A DNA stretch of 64,000 nt. Source: Cenococcum geophilum 1.58 (taxonomy: Eukaryota > Ascomycota > Dothideomycetes > Gloniales > Gloniaceae). Position 1 is the stretch's first letter. Every line of letters begins with the position of its first letter. Location: assembly GCA_001692895.1 (NCBI GenBank), contig KV748252.1, positions 558,001-622,000 on the forward strand. The letters run 5' to 3'. Made by a program: the position numbers and the translations under genes. The notes under the pieces were generated by a model, which saw nothing but the letters and a program-made list of their open reading frames with translations, was not told where the DNA came from and searched no databases. Positions 1-11,636 of this stretch are shown piece after piece.

Positions 1-2200
1 ACACTTAAGTCTCTACTACAACTGTCGCCCGTATTCTTAAGAGAGCTTATTAGTTATAGAAGGTAGTTATAGCTCGTGCAGCTTAAAGGAACGCCCCCCT
101 TTATAACGCCTGGATTAGTATATAGAAGAGCTAGGTAGCAGAGCAGCTTATATTTCTTAATAAGTTGGCAGCAAATAAAAGAACTGGTAATTGGAAGTAC
201 GGCTAGTTACTAGAAGGGACTATATATGCTATATTACGCGTACTTAAGAGGTTAGAAAGGTAGAGTATTCTACTAGCGTTAGTAGTTAACGGATATCTTA
301 GCTACCTTATCTTTTAAGGTTCTATTACCTTTGCGATATTTAAAGCCTTTATAAAGGAGTAGGTACTACCCCATTATATACCATATTTAGGGCTATAATT
401 AGTCCTTATTCTTAACAACGCGTTAATCTATAAATTAACACGGCTTTAAGAGCTTTATAAGCAATACGGCGTCCTACTAAAATTCCTACTACCGTACTCG
501 CCAGATTATAATCTAACTAAGGCTACATTTAATAATATTAAGGCTTAAATTAGAAGGAACCAGCAGCTAGCTAAGGACTTTAAGAGCTTTAAGAGCTTCT
601 TATATTTTACTATTAGTTAAGTATATAGTATATACGCAGGAGCTTACTTCCGAGAAGCAGGATATATTATAGATTAATAGACAAACACTATCTTAATCGC
701 TTAAACTTTAAAATTAGAGCCCTAATTCTATATAGCGTTCCAATCTTAAAGCTATAGTTCTCCCACTAATCTAACGTTATACCTTTACCTAGCTTATATA
801 ACTTTAGCGAGTTAATATTCTATTCTTCCTCTACTAACTTATCCTTAATTAACTCCAAAATAGCCCTCTGCCTCTTACTATTAAACTCTAGCTAGTTAGC
901 CAGCTACTTAAAGAACTAGCTAAGTAGCTTAACTAGATCTATTTCCGACTAAACGGGGCTTAAGTTTTAGGGTGCTTTGACATTTAAGTATAGCGGAGGA
1001 TATTATTAAGAAAGGTAAGGATTTTAACCTATAGATTTAAGCTCCTTTATAAGCATAACTAACGCAAGCTTTTTAAGATGCAACGTAGTAGAATCTTCCT
1101 TCTCTACTACCGGCTCCTTCCGGCTCTTCTAACTCCTCTCCTTATAGTTAACTAAGTTAATAATAAGATGTTACAACGGCCGCTTAATAGTAGAGTTACT
1201 AGAGAGAAGCTCCTTATTCCACCGCTAGAAGTTTTCTATACTAATAGGATAATAGTTAATTGTAGTATCGGGTAAGTTAGGCAACTTCTTATCCTACCAG
1301 CACGTCTTACCTTTATTATGGCAATATATATTTATACAAGGCTACCTATTTATAATTACCGGCATTTTATTACCAAAAGCATCCTTAGCTGTAAGTACGT
1401 TAGGTAGATTAGTAAGTTAAGCTTATATAGCTGTCCTTCTACCTATAGGCCTGATAACTACTTACTAACTTAGAGTTATGGCAGGAGCCTAAGTCTCTAA
1501 CTCCTTCTCCTTAACTAAATATAAGGTAAAGTTTAAGGATAGAGACCTTAACGGCCAGCGCTTATACTACTCCTTAATTATAGCAAAAGCTTAATTTAGA
1601 ACCTTACTTAACTAAATATCTTAAGGGCAGCAGTTAGCTTGCCAGGCCTTCTTATAGAAGGCGATAGCTTAGAGCTAAGTAATCTTAAACTTCCGTGGTA
1701 ATAGACGTTGTATAACCTTATCCTGCTATAAATCTAGCTTAAAGTAGTATATATTTTTAGTATTAAATACAGCTAACTTTGTGCCAGGAAGAGACTTATT
1801 TTTACTACTTATAACTACCTTCTAAACACTTATAAAGCGTGCAGGCGGTAGCGGCGGCGGCGGCAGCGGCGGCGGCAAGTCTATATCCTCATCTTCCACC
1901 TCTACAGGCTCCTCGGTATTCTTATCCTCGCCCTTATTAACCTTATCTACAGATATAGGCTCTGCGGGCGTTACCGGCGCCAACGGCGGCGGCAACGGCG
2001 ACAGCGACGGTAACGGTGACAGTGATAGTAACGGTAATAATAATAGTGACGGTAACAATAATAGTAACGGTAACGGTAACGGTAACGGTACTAGTATTAT
2101 CTTCTGCCTCTTCTTTACTACCTTCGCCTTCCTCTTCGCCTTCTTCTTAGGTGGCTGTAGGATAGCAGAAGCAGGCATAGATTAAGCCCGCTTTCATTTG
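1..2200 (-). pseudogene. RIP-decayed copy of an unidentified repeated fungal gene
   Basis: The minus strand reads as a long protein-like frame broken by many TAA/TAG codons, with CpA/TpG-poor composition, so this is a RIPped repeat. A 118-aa open piece at 1822-2178 starts MPASAIL, has a Lys-rich stretch (KKKAKRKAKVVKKRQK) and then a Leu/Pro simple repeat. Further downstream on the same strand I read a Cys/His-containing patch (CINIYCHNKGKTCW, about 1300-1350) and, near 700-760, a segment ending FKIGTL. I have the impression of a dispersed, uncharacterised Pezizomycotina gene family with these two landmarks, but I cannot name it and saw no catalytic domain. The true 5' and 3' ends are not determined, and the left end lies outside the window. 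Confidence 0.4.
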
Positions 2201-5200
2201 GAAGGCTTTTAAGAATAACCCGACGATTAAGTAGGCTGCTGCTATTAGGGCGCCATAAGATGCAACACCAAGATTTCTATATAATTAACTTAACTAGGTA
2301 ACGCGCCAGCTTTAATATTTAGGCACTTACAATAGGTGGTTAACGTATTATAGGTGGTTAAAATCAAAAAAATTACCCCTCATACAAATTTTGGTGGGGG
2401 GGGGGATGCGGCTCTTTCGCGTCCTAAGCGAGTTCCCGATATTTCGGTGATGGCTATATGCTATAAAGTAGCCCCATTTAGTTAACTTGTCTACTATTAC
2501 TAAAATTATATTATGCTCCTATCCAGTAATAGGATCTTTTAATTTTAGCAATTATATAATAAAGTCCTATAATATAACTTCTTATAGTCTTTTTAGTATC
2601 CTAATAGGCTATAGCTTTCCATACAGCTTGTGCCTCGTTAGCTTATTTCTTTAGTAATCTAGATACTTTCTTATAACTTCTCTTACTAAGCCCTAGATTC
2701 TATTAATAATATACTTCTTCTAGAGTCTTAACACTAAGTCTATAGCCCTATTATGTCCCTATATTATTCCTTTATAGAATTCTTTAATAAACTCTTTTAC
2801 TATACTCCTTAGTATATATATTGCTTCTTAATTCTTATACTATTCCGAGTTTAGATTCTTGCCTTATACTTTTTAGATTCTTTATACCTAATTAGTCTCT
2901 AGTAATTTATACTCTTAGGTAGCTATAATCTTAGGGTAATTATATCTAATTAATCTATTACTATCTTTCCGTAGTATTGCCCCTAATAGTTTCTTATTAT
3001 TTTATAATATAGCTTTTCTACTTAATGCGTCGGCCCTTATATTCTTAGTACCCTTAGTATACTAAATCTTAAAATGGTATTCTGTAAGTATCTCTGCCTA
3101 TTTAACTTATCTTTAGTTAAGTTCTTTTATTATTAGGAACCCTATTAGGTTTTTATAATCCGTCTTAACTATAAATAGTTTCTCTGTGCCTTATAAGAAT
3201 GCTCTCTATTTTTTAAATACTATAATTATACCTAATAATTCCTTGTTATAAATATTATAGTTTAGTTCCGGTGGTATTATTTTTTAACTATAGTATACTA
3301 CTAGATGCTATATATTTCCGTACTTTTATAGTAAGTATACTCCTAGTATAAAGTCTAATACGTTAATTTTTATAACTATCTTTAATCCTAATTAGTAGAT
3401 CTTAAGGATTAGTTCCTAGGTAAATAATTCCTTAAGTTCTTTAAATAACTTCTTCTGTTCTTTTCCCTATACCTATAGTTTCTCTTTCTTAGTAAGTCTT
3501 ATAAATAGTTTAATATTCTCCAACTACTATATTATAAACCTCCTATAGTAGTTATAAAATCCTAAAAATAACCTTAACTATATTACGTTCTCTAGTTCTT
3601 ACTAACTTACTATAGCTTTAATTTTCTTTAGGTCTATACTAATATAACCTAGCTTAATAATAAATCTAATAAAATTAGTCTTTTTTATAAAGAACTTATA
3701 TTTCTTAATTACTACTAGTATCTATTTCTCTTATAATCTCTTTAAAACCTATTTAACGTATTCTCCGTATTCTTCCTTACTTACTAAGTAGATAATAATA
3801 TTGTTAAGGTATGCTATAATAAACTTATTAAAGTGCTCTTCTAATATACTATTAATTCGCTTCTAGAACGTTGCCGGTGCGTTTATAAGCCTAAATTATA
3901 TAATTAATAGCTTATATAGTCCTTCTTTTAAGCTAAAGGCTGCCTTCTATTTATTGCCTTCCTTAATCCTAATCCGGTAATATGCCTATCTTAGATCTAT
4001 TTTTATAAAGATTTACGCGTTACCTATGTAATCCTAAATTTCGCTAATTAAGGGCAAAAAATACCTATCCTTTTTAGTAATACTATTTAACTATTTATAG
4101 TTAATATATAGCCTAAGTTTCTTATTCTTCTTTAATACAAATAGTACTAGATATCCTGCTAATAATTATAATAGTCTAATATATCCCTTTTATAGGTTCT
4201 CTTAAATAAACTCCTTAAGTACTCCTAACTCTTCTTTAGTTAGCTTATAGATTAAAAAGAACCTTAGACTTATTCCTAGCTCTAATTCTATCTTATAGTC
4301 CTATATTATATACTCTAACAGCATTTTACTTTTTAGGCTTTATAGTTTTTTGCCGTACTTATAGTATCTTTTTAGTATATAGGATAACCCCTTTTTAGTT
4401 TCCTTATATATCGCTCTAACTTAGTACTATACTATCTTAGTTTATTATCGCATTCTACGTTATTAAGTATCCTTAATATTAACCTAACTTATAACCCAAT
4501 CGGTCCTTAGATTATATTTCTATAACTAAGGCATACCTAATACTGCCATATCCCGTCCTAATTAAAAGATATCTTAATTTATCTCCCTTTAATAGTTATC
4601 TAAATAGGTCCTATTTTAAGATTAATAATACCCCCTTTATAGGCTATTAGATCTCCTAAAATTATAACTAATAGATATAGGTACTTCTTCTGCCTATAAG
4701 GTAATCCTATTTATTTAACTGCTACTAGTAAGATATAGTTCCTTATTACTCTACTATCTATTAGTACTTTAAACTGTTAACCTTACTAATTAACTTATAA
4801 ATTTAGGTGCAGTTCTTAAGTTTCTTTAAGGGTCTAAGGCTCTATTACTAGCTCCCTTTAGTTTTATAGGGCTCGCCTTTTCCTAACTATTAGCTAATTA
4901 ATCCTACTGCGCTTAGCTTACTCTTTAGCTAATACCTAGTTTGCTTTTTATCCTCTATATACTATAGACATATATTCTTTAGGCATTCTTACTACTATTA
5001 TTTATCTAAGGATTCTTCTATAAGGAATCTTAGTTAAAGTATTAAGTCCCCTAACTTCTAACTTCTATTAAATGCTAACCGTATATATACTTAGTATTTC
5101 TATACTGTTGCTTATCTAGCGCCTATTATATCCTTATAGGGTACTTCTAATTCTTTTCTTTTGGATTTTTATATATATTATATATATTATCTACGCATAT

Positions 5201-6970
5201 AATCTATACTAATATATAATATACTAGGTGCTTTAGATTAACTTTTAGCTTGTCTTTATCCTTAAGTTTAAACCTTTATCTAGCTAATCTAAACGTTAGT
5301 CTCTTATTTGTAGGTACTATAATTTACCTTTTACTCCTTTAGTTCTCTAATCTTTCTTTTAGATTTCTTAACATTATAATTAATACTCCTTTAATGTGGC
5401 TTATACATTTCTCTATAATTGCTTAATCTTAAACAACTTTTTCGTCTAGCTATATATAAAAATCTTCCCATTTAACGTTATGTCGCTATCTATACTACTT
5501 TTAGTATAGCTCTATAAGCGTATATGATCTATCTATAAGAAAATATCTTATTATTACTGCATTATTATAACCTTTAGTATACCGTTCTTTAAATCTGGTT
5601 AAACCCCATAGGTCCTCTTCTTATTTTAGTTCTTTAAGCCATTTTACCTTTAGCGTGCCTACTCTAAGCCTATTAGTAATTTTTTATATAGGTGCTTTAA
5701 CCCTTAGTCTGCCTAGTATTCTTAACCCTTAGTAGCCTCTTTATTCTTACTATACTTTAATTTAACTCTTAAATCCTTTCTAGTTTTCTTTAGTTTATAA
5801 GATCCTTTAGGTCTATAAACTTTATAATTTTAATATTAACTATTTAACTCTTTCCCTTTATCGCGGAATTCTTATCTTCCTAATCTTCTACTTTAATCTA
5901 ACCTTATAGATAACTAGCTTATACTTTTATCTTTTCTTTAAATTTTTAAGCCTTTAGCCTTTTACCTTTATTAAGTGCTAAAGTGGTTTACTATTCTACT
6001 TCTCTTGCGTCTTATAAAGTAATAGATATTGTATTTAATAGAGTCTCGATCCCTATTTAATCCTTTCTTTATAGTAGATTTAACTTCTGCCTTAATTATA
6101 ACTTCTTTAAAGTCTATATACTTTTAGTAAGCTACCTTTATTACCTTATTATTACTAAATATTTCGCGTATATTAAATTTATCGTCCTTAATATCTAATC
6201 TACGTAATAGTTTATTAGTTCCTCTAAACTTTAATAATTTTAGCTCTATAGCTAATAGCTTTCGCTATACTTAGCGTCTTTATTAATTTGGTATGCGTTA
6301 TTATAATAAAACGCAAAACTTTTAATTAAATACTCTTTGGTTCCTTATAGTATACTATCGTCCCTCTATATATATATATCGTCTACTAGCCTAGTTCCCT
6401 TTACCATGTAGTTACTCTAACTATCTTTATAGTTTCTAGTAAAATAACCCTATTTTCTATAATTTATATAAGCTCCCTCTTTAAACTATTTTTCTTATTA
6501 TAAAGTCCGCTTAAACGTCTTCTGCTACTAAGATCCCTAATTTAGCCTCTGCTCCTTAAACCTTTAATTACTTAATTCTTATCCCCTAGGTTTCTATAAT
6601 TGTTTATTTCTATATTCTTTAGTACTACTTAGGTCTATTAGCTCTAGTCCGCTATTTTATAATTTTTAACTTAATTAATGCGTGCTCTACGCCTTATATA
6701 ATTGTATAATTATTTCTTAACCCTTTTTAGTCTATTCTTATTAATAGATTCTATTATTAATCTTAATTACTTAATCTATTAATTCCCTAAGTATATCCAT
6801 ATCTTCTATTAAGATAATTATATCTTAAACTTTTACCTTAAGTCCCTGTTTATACTATGCTATAAGCGCCTTATTATTCTACTTAACCTATATAGCTAGC
6901 GTTTAGAACTGTATTATATACTTAATTGTTAAAGTTTATTATACTAAGTTTTAAAGCTTTTATTTCGCTA

Positions 6971-7269
6971 TCCCTTAGCACGTCAATTCGGGTCCAATTG
7001 TTATCGATAAGATCCAGCCAATCAATTGAACTGCATTTAACGCCCGTACTCAGGAATACGAAGCTTTTAATAGAGGCCAAACTCCATAGTATTTTAATAT
7101 ATAAGCTTATTCTTTGAAGTTGAGTCGCTCAATATGAGGTTACTAGCACTTATCCTTTCTGCAGAAATTCTAGCACGAGTAGAAGGCATTGCGGTAGGTA
7201 TTTGTGCGTTTTTGAAAACGGTGTTCCCGCACGGACCACTTACTCGTTGGACCCTGACGTGCTAAGGGA
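6971..7269. mobile_element. 299-bp MITE with TA target duplication
   Basis: The ends are perfect 15-bp inverted repeats (TCCCTTAGCACGTCA and its complement) and are flanked directly by TA on both sides (6969-6970 and 7270-7271). That is the hallmark of a Tc1/mariner-type non-autonomous element. No transposase frame is present; the small open frames here are not convincing. It has normal GC and little RIP damage inside an AT-rich gypsy relic, so it arrived after RIP of the host element or was too short to be RIPped. It shares subterminal sequence (TTATCGATAAG near the left end, GTGTTCCCGCACGGACCA near the right end) with the 152-bp element at 9021-9172. Confidence 0.85.
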
Positions 7270-7508
7270 TAATTATTACTTTTAGGTCTCTAAATATCTA
7301 TATTAGTTAGCTTGTAAACCTATTCTAGCTTAAAAACATATATTTAACCTTTAGGTTAGTAGTTATATCCCTATATATCTATACCTTAGTAAGGTAAGAT
7401 TTAAACCACTTAAGTGCTCTCCTTAATAAGAATAGTCCTATATAGACTACTTGGTCTATAGGTATAGCAAGCTTTACGCCTTCTTATATTACCTTAAAGC
7501 GCATTTAT

Positions 7509-7701
7509 TGTCACAGAACCCCACCGCAGGGGCCTCCATAGGAGAACCCCGTGCTCTCGCGTACACCTCGCGTACAGCTTATGTCAGCTACTCGTAGGTA
7601 TATCACCTCCTTACGCCCTCGACCCTTACGATCGATCGCGCAATGTCTTGTAGACTCCTCGAATACATACGCTCTGTAGCCACTGCCCCCGCCCCGTGAC
7701 A
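7509..7701. mobile_element. 193-bp solo LTR with TTTAT target duplication
   Basis: The sequence begins TGTCAC and ends GTGACA, the TG...CA ends of an LTR with a 6-bp inverted tip, and is flanked by TTTAT on both sides (7504-7508 and 7702-7706). A 5-bp duplication is usual for gypsy and copia elements. No internal coding region is attached, so this is a solo LTR left by recombination. Its GC is far higher than the RIPped surroundings. No full-length partner was recognised in the window, although GyC LTRs have similar tips. A 63-aa open frame spanning it is not credible as a gene. Confidence 0.75.
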
Positions 7702-7997
7702 TTTATATAAGAAACTCTTTAAGCTTTAACTTTTCTCCTAAGAATTGCTTAACTAATAGTAACTTAACCTTTGCTACTCTAATTCCATTAATTCGCTCCT
7801 TAAGTATTTAATTATCATCTATTAATTAATTAACCATTTTTTATAGTTAACCTACCGTAACTAGCTGCGAATCTATATTCTGTATACTAGTATCCCTACT
7901 TATTTCTAAAGTAGTTACTACTATTAACGGCGTTATAGTTGGTACTTTTAGTGGCATATAATTTAACTTTATTAATACTATAACTAGGTAGTAAATA

Positions 7998-8434
7998 TGT
8001 AACAAAGCCTTATAGTAAAAACTATATTCGACTTATTAATAGGCTAGATATATAGGTAAATAAGAAGTTAATAATATAATAATAACTAGTAGAATACGTT
8101 GCCTAACAGATTAACTCTAATTATATTCTAAGATTTACTATAAAGAAGAGAACTATTTAGGTAGGGACTGTAGTCCTTTAAATATATAATACTGCGCCTA
8201 AGAAATATACTAAGTATGTTAGTACGTTAGTACGTTAGTACGTTAGTACGTTAGTATATTACGTTTCCACATTCCCACGTTCCCACGTTCCGAACTTATA
8301 ACGTAACTAGCTATATAACTCGCTACCCCTTATCCTATAGCTCGATCGGTTCTAGCGCCTCTTATACTGTCTTAACTAACCCGTTTATATCTCTTCTTAG
8401 TAGTTATACTACTGCCAATATAAGGTCCGTAACA
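7998..8434 (-). repeat. 5' LTR of GyA
   Basis: It starts TGTAACAAAGCC and ends GTCCGTAACA, and lies just upstream (minus strand) of the GyA gag start. It aligns by eye with solo copies at 25820-26244 and 32025-32440 and a damaged copy at 43512-43866. It carries an 8-bp tandem run (TACGTTAG units, 8219-8260) that differs in the other copies. Many G-to-A and C-to-T differences relative to the 25820 copy indicate RIP. Confidence 0.7.
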
Positions 8435-8738
8435 TTTAAACTTCTTACTAAGTAGGAAGGATATAAAATATAAACCTAGAAAACCTATAACTAGATTAAG
8501 GCTAACGCTCCTTCCTTAGTAAAAGAATTCTATAAGGAACTTCCTTTGTAGCCTACTTTAGCTAAATAGATATAATATAAAGGCAAATAACTACCGCCTA
8601 ATATAAATATATATAAAACGATAGTAGGAAGCTTAAAATTAAAAAGAACTTAAAATAAATTATAATACTCGTAATACGGTAAAACTAAAAGCCTTAAAAT
8701 ATTAAAATATTTAAGCCTCTAGCTAAAAGGGGGGGTAG
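8435..8738 (+). mobile_element. 3' internal end of another RIPped LTR element
   Basis: This AT-rich stretch ends in a polypurine tract (AAAAGGGGGGG at about 8725-8735) directly before a TG-type LTR start at 8739 (TATAATAGGAC, the RIPped form of TGTCACGGGAC). The same polypurine tract plus LTR start occurs at 20045-20068. Most of the element is missing. The reading frame is uninformative. Confidence 0.45.
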
Positions 8739-9244
8739 TATAATAGGACTAGCCCAGTTATAGTGAGAATATCTTAGTAAAACACTTAATAGATAAATTC
8801 TGCTAAGTTCTGCCAACTTAATCAAATTCTGTCGAATTCTGCTAGCTTAATTAACTTCTGCCAAGTTCTACCAGATTCTACCGAAGTCCGTTAAAGACTA
8901 CGTACGTGCGTGCGCATATACGTACGCATCGACCACTAAGACCCCTAACTATTTAATTATAAGATTCTCGCGTTATTCCTTTCTCTTCTTTACGCAACGT
9001 CTTGTTCCTAGCAAGAGCTATCCCTTAACCCGCCGAGTTACGTCCATCTGTTATCGATAAGGATTTAGCCAATCAGATCAATAGGATCAAGGGTCCGTGA
9101 CCACACGCGTACTTTTGATTCTGGTGTTCCCGCACGGACCATCTACTAGATGGACGCCGGCGGGTTAAGGGATATACCCTCAGATTTAGATAGAATTTAT
9201 ATTGTTCCTTCGAATCTTCCCCGAAGCCTCTTCGCGCCCTTACA
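8739..9244 (+). repeat. RIPped LTR fragment interrupted by a MITE
   Basis: The start matches the LTR at 20058 in its first 11 bases, allowing for RIP. Both contain clustered TTCTGCCAAGTTCTGCC-like motifs and a shared ACGCAACGTCTTG motif near 8993. The right end is uncertain: CCCTTACA at 9237-9244 is a possible terminus but no matching target duplication was found. The 152-bp MITE at 9021-9172 is inserted in it. Confidence 0.4.
9021..9172. mobile_element. 152-bp MITE with TA target duplication
   Basis: Perfect 15-bp terminal inverted repeats (TCCCTTAACCCGCCG and complement) are flanked by TA at 9019-9020 and 9173-9174. The subterminal blocks match the 299-bp MITE at 6971, so this is a shorter member of the same family. 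It has no coding capacity. Confidence 0.85.
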
Positions 9245-9505
9245 TAATGTCAGTTAACGGGAAAAATGTCGATCCCGCACGGACAACCATATGGTACGTG
9301 CACCCGTGTAAGGTACCTGTGGTGGTGCGTGCGGGATTCATGGTACAATTTGTGGTTCGTCTGCAGAACACTAGAATAACTGACTATGATGGGTGCTCCG
9401 CCAATTTGTACCGCCACCTTAGGCGCTCCTCCAAAGCCCTATCTATCTTAGCTGTTGGCGCGGCAAACCGCCCTACTCATCTACTGACGCCATGCACCCT
9501 TCCCC

Positions 9506-10468
9506 TTACCTGTCCTCCTGCTCGTCTTCCTCTAGTGATCTTCCATTGACCTTCTGGCCATTCAGACCTTCTCTCAAAGCGTCTACCGCTTTCTCCAAGC
9601 TGCCCAAGCCTTCTACACCACCTCTCTCGGTAACGGTCCTCCCTAGTAAATCATAGATTTCTGCCACCCTCCCAAGCACTTTCGCCCGCTCGCCCCACCC
9701 GCCGTCCTCCTCAAAGCACTGCCCAATCTGCACCATCTCCTCTACCCATCTGTACGCCTTGCCCGGACACGCAACCACGCCTCCAGCCGCCAGCTTGCCC
9801 GTCATGGGACTGTATTCAGAAAGGTAGCTTTGGAGCTCGGGCAGTACGTTGAGCGACGATGCGGTGCTGAAGGACTGGAGAGCGAGTCCTATAAGACCCT
9901 TCGTGAGGGACGCGAAGCAGCATTTCAGACCGGACGCGGTACCAATGGTGGGGGAGAGATATTTGGTATTTAATGTTTGAGCAAGATGGGCTCCATTTGC
10001 CTCGGCATCGCGGAGAGGATGAGGGCCTGAGAGGGGGATGCCGGGCCGTTTCCAAGACGTCGAATCGGCGATTGGAGAGGGAGGTGGGCCTATAATGCCG
10101 CCGTCAACGAGACGGAGCTGTGGTGCGTGCGAACGGAAATTGGACTCAATTTTCCTGGCTGTGGAGGGTGATATGGCATTGAGGTCAAGGAAGTATAGAG
10201 GTGGAAGGGTTGCTGATCGAGGAGAAGGAGTTGTATTCAACGCAGCAATAATGCGGGACGCGGTGGGGATGGCATCTCTTGGTGCAACAAGCTCTATATC
10301 CGTGGTTACAAGAGTTATTGAAGCTGAAGAAGCACGTGACTGTGTTGAGGGGCTGCGATCCGCAACGTTTGTGAGGACGCGGTAGTTGTGCGCTTGGAGA
10401 AGTTTGGCGACGCCCAGGCCCATCGAACCAATGGAGAGAACTCCGACTGTCGCTAAAGGCGCAGGCAT
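9506..10468 (-). CDS. NAD(P)-binding 6-phosphogluconate dehydrogenase-like protein (DUF1932 family)
   Basis: Single-exon gene of 320 codons. The Met at 10468 (MPAPLATVGVLSIGSMG) is preferred over an upstream in-frame Met at 10636, because the Rossmann nucleotide-binding strand begins just after it and the extra 56 residues look non-coding. Residues 7-20 carry the Gly-rich dinucleotide loop (GVLSIGSMGLG). Around 92-125 follow FLDLNAISP and DGGIIGPPP, the substrate-domain hinge motifs of this family. The C-terminal helical half (GTASGLKCCFASLTKGLIGLAL, given here as GTASGLKCC then LTKGLIGL) is the DUF1932 dimer domain containing the likely catalytic Lys. Probably a cytosolic 3-hydroxyacid/beta-hydroxyisobutyrate-type dehydrogenase; the substrate cannot be inferred. 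It ends in an acidic tail. Confidence 0.85.
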   Translation of the reverse strand: MPAPLATVGVLSIGSMGLGVAKLLQAHNYRVLTNVADRSPSTQSRASSASITLVTTDIELVAPRDAIPTASRIIAALNTTPSPRSATLPPLYFLDLNAISPSTARKIESNFRSHAPQLRLVDGGIIGPPPSPIADSTSWKRPGIPLSGPHPLRDAEANGAHLAQTLNTKYLSPTIGTASGLKCCFASLTKGLIGLALQSFSTASSLNVLPELQSYLSEYSPMTGKLAAGGVVACPGKAYRWVEEMVQIGQCFEEDGGWGERAKVLGRVAEIYDLLGRTVTERGGVEGLGSLEKAVDALREGLNGQKVNGRSLEEDEQEDR

Positions 10469-11057
10469 GATTGATAGTAGGCGGAATGTCGCTGTTGTTG
10501 TTGAAGGTGGGCTTTGGTGTTCACAGGAAGATAACGATACTCCCGCAGTGGGGTTGTCGATCCCAGACAGCCACCCAATGGCTATTCTGACTACTTCATA
10601 AGCATGTAAACTAACCCATGTCAGTCCATCCTCCACACAGTCATAGGGGTTTGAGATATTTGCTGACTACGTGGGAAAGCTTCTAAAATACTTCAAAGAG
10701 ATTCACCGCATCATTTTTCACATGCTGGGTGGTTCGATAAGCGTCATACTTTTTCTCATTCGAACTACACCTAATTAAACTTCATACAGAAGCCATTTGT
10801 TATCCAGCGCATCATTACAAGTCCATAAAGAATTGGAGGGTATCGTCATTTCGAATCTCCCAAACTCAAGGCACTCCAAAAACACCTATCCTTCGCAGTA
10901 TCAATTTGAGCCGATTGCATGGTAGTATGCAGGTTTGCATGATATGATAGAGCCTGCGAAGGTTTAGACGTGGGACCTGCCCCAGCGGCGGCGACTATTT
11001 TGCAAATGCTCAGTACAATGGCCAAGTAGAGTGACTGGAGCTCGTTTAACGGAGCAC
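10469..11057. other. Intergenic region between two minus-strand genes
   Basis: Normal GC, no credible frame. It holds the 5' region of the dehydrogenase gene and the 3' flank of the MARVEL gene. No repeats or RNA genes were noticed. Confidence 0.5.
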
Positions 11058-11636
11058 TTACTGGGTAGCAACGCCGTCAGTTGCAACGGTGCGGTTTTGG
11101 AGATGATGATAGACATAGAAGCCCTACAGGTTGTCAGTTGAGCTGTTTGAATGGGTAGCGGAATCTTTATTTACTAGAATTGCGGAGGCAAGCCAGAAGC
11201 AAGCCGAGATGAAGCTGAAAGCCTCAGCAGCTTTCCACTGGCTGCAATACGAGCCATTGGTGAGCCCGCCCCAATGGAAGATACCGCCACAGTTCATACG
11301 ATGAATCCAATTGACGAGCGCTCCAAATGCAGCGAACCAAGCGGCCGAGATGAGGAGATCGAATGGGTAGTGGAGGAATTGGCTGGTGAAGGGCAACAAC
11401 CAGATCAAAGACAGCACGGCGCTGAGTACAGCGATGACTTCAGTGTAGATCTCTCTGCCTTCAGGACCAATATTGTATTTGTGATGCTGGTGCAGGAAAT
11501 AGGCAACGATACCCATCACTACCTAACTAGAGTTCAGTGAAGTGCTGATGAGTTATACATCTCGTTGGTGACGTACTGCAGCGCAGACGAATTCGCCAAA
11601 GCGCAGGAAGACGGAGAAAATGCGCGACAAGAGCAT
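11058..11636 (-). CDS. MARVEL-domain four-helix membrane protein, three exons
   Basis: Spliced gene: exon 1 11577-11636, exon 2 11175-11522, exon 3 11058-11123, giving 157 residues. Intron 1 (11523-11576) has donor GTACGT and acceptor TTAG. Intron 2 (11124-11174) has donor GTAAAT, a CTGAC branch site and acceptor GTAG. Both joins keep frame: exon 1 MLLSRIFSVFLRFGEFVCAA continues with VVVMGIVAYFL, and exon 2 ends SAIL then GFYVYHHLQNRTV. Four hydrophobic segments (about 12-30, 46-66, 72-92, 118-138) flank a short loop with NCGGIFHWGG and two Cys, the usual layout of fungal MARVEL proteins of membrane-apposition sites. Exact function unknown. The splice model is by eye; transcript data would confirm it. 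Confidence 0.85.

Larger units (their letters stand above)
2440..8434 (-). mobile_element. GyA: heavily RIPped Ty3/gypsy LTR retrotransposon, 3' end truncated
   Basis: Read on the minus strand, the pieces run LTR (7998-8434), gag start near 7957 (MPLKVP), a degenerate gag/protease region, then reverse transcriptase and integrase ending near 2450. Near 4030-4140 the RT reads VLFVLKK..., LRLYINYK and later KDRYFLPLI, the usual gypsy RT landmarks, with a stop inside. Stops are nearly all TAA/TAG where Gln or Trp is expected, and the tract is extremely AT-rich, as expected from RIP. No 3' LTR is visible left of 2440, so the element is truncated or its end was replaced. It was later invaded by a 299-bp MITE (6971-7269) and a short solo LTR (7509-7701). 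The same family recurs at 41580-42350, and its LTR recurs at 25820, 32025 and 43512. Confidence 0.75.

Noticed and set aside
9202..9549. 115-codon plus-strand frame beginning MFLRIFPEASS
   Set aside because: It overlaps the 3' end of the dehydrogenase gene and LTR debris, with no domain and no conserved character.
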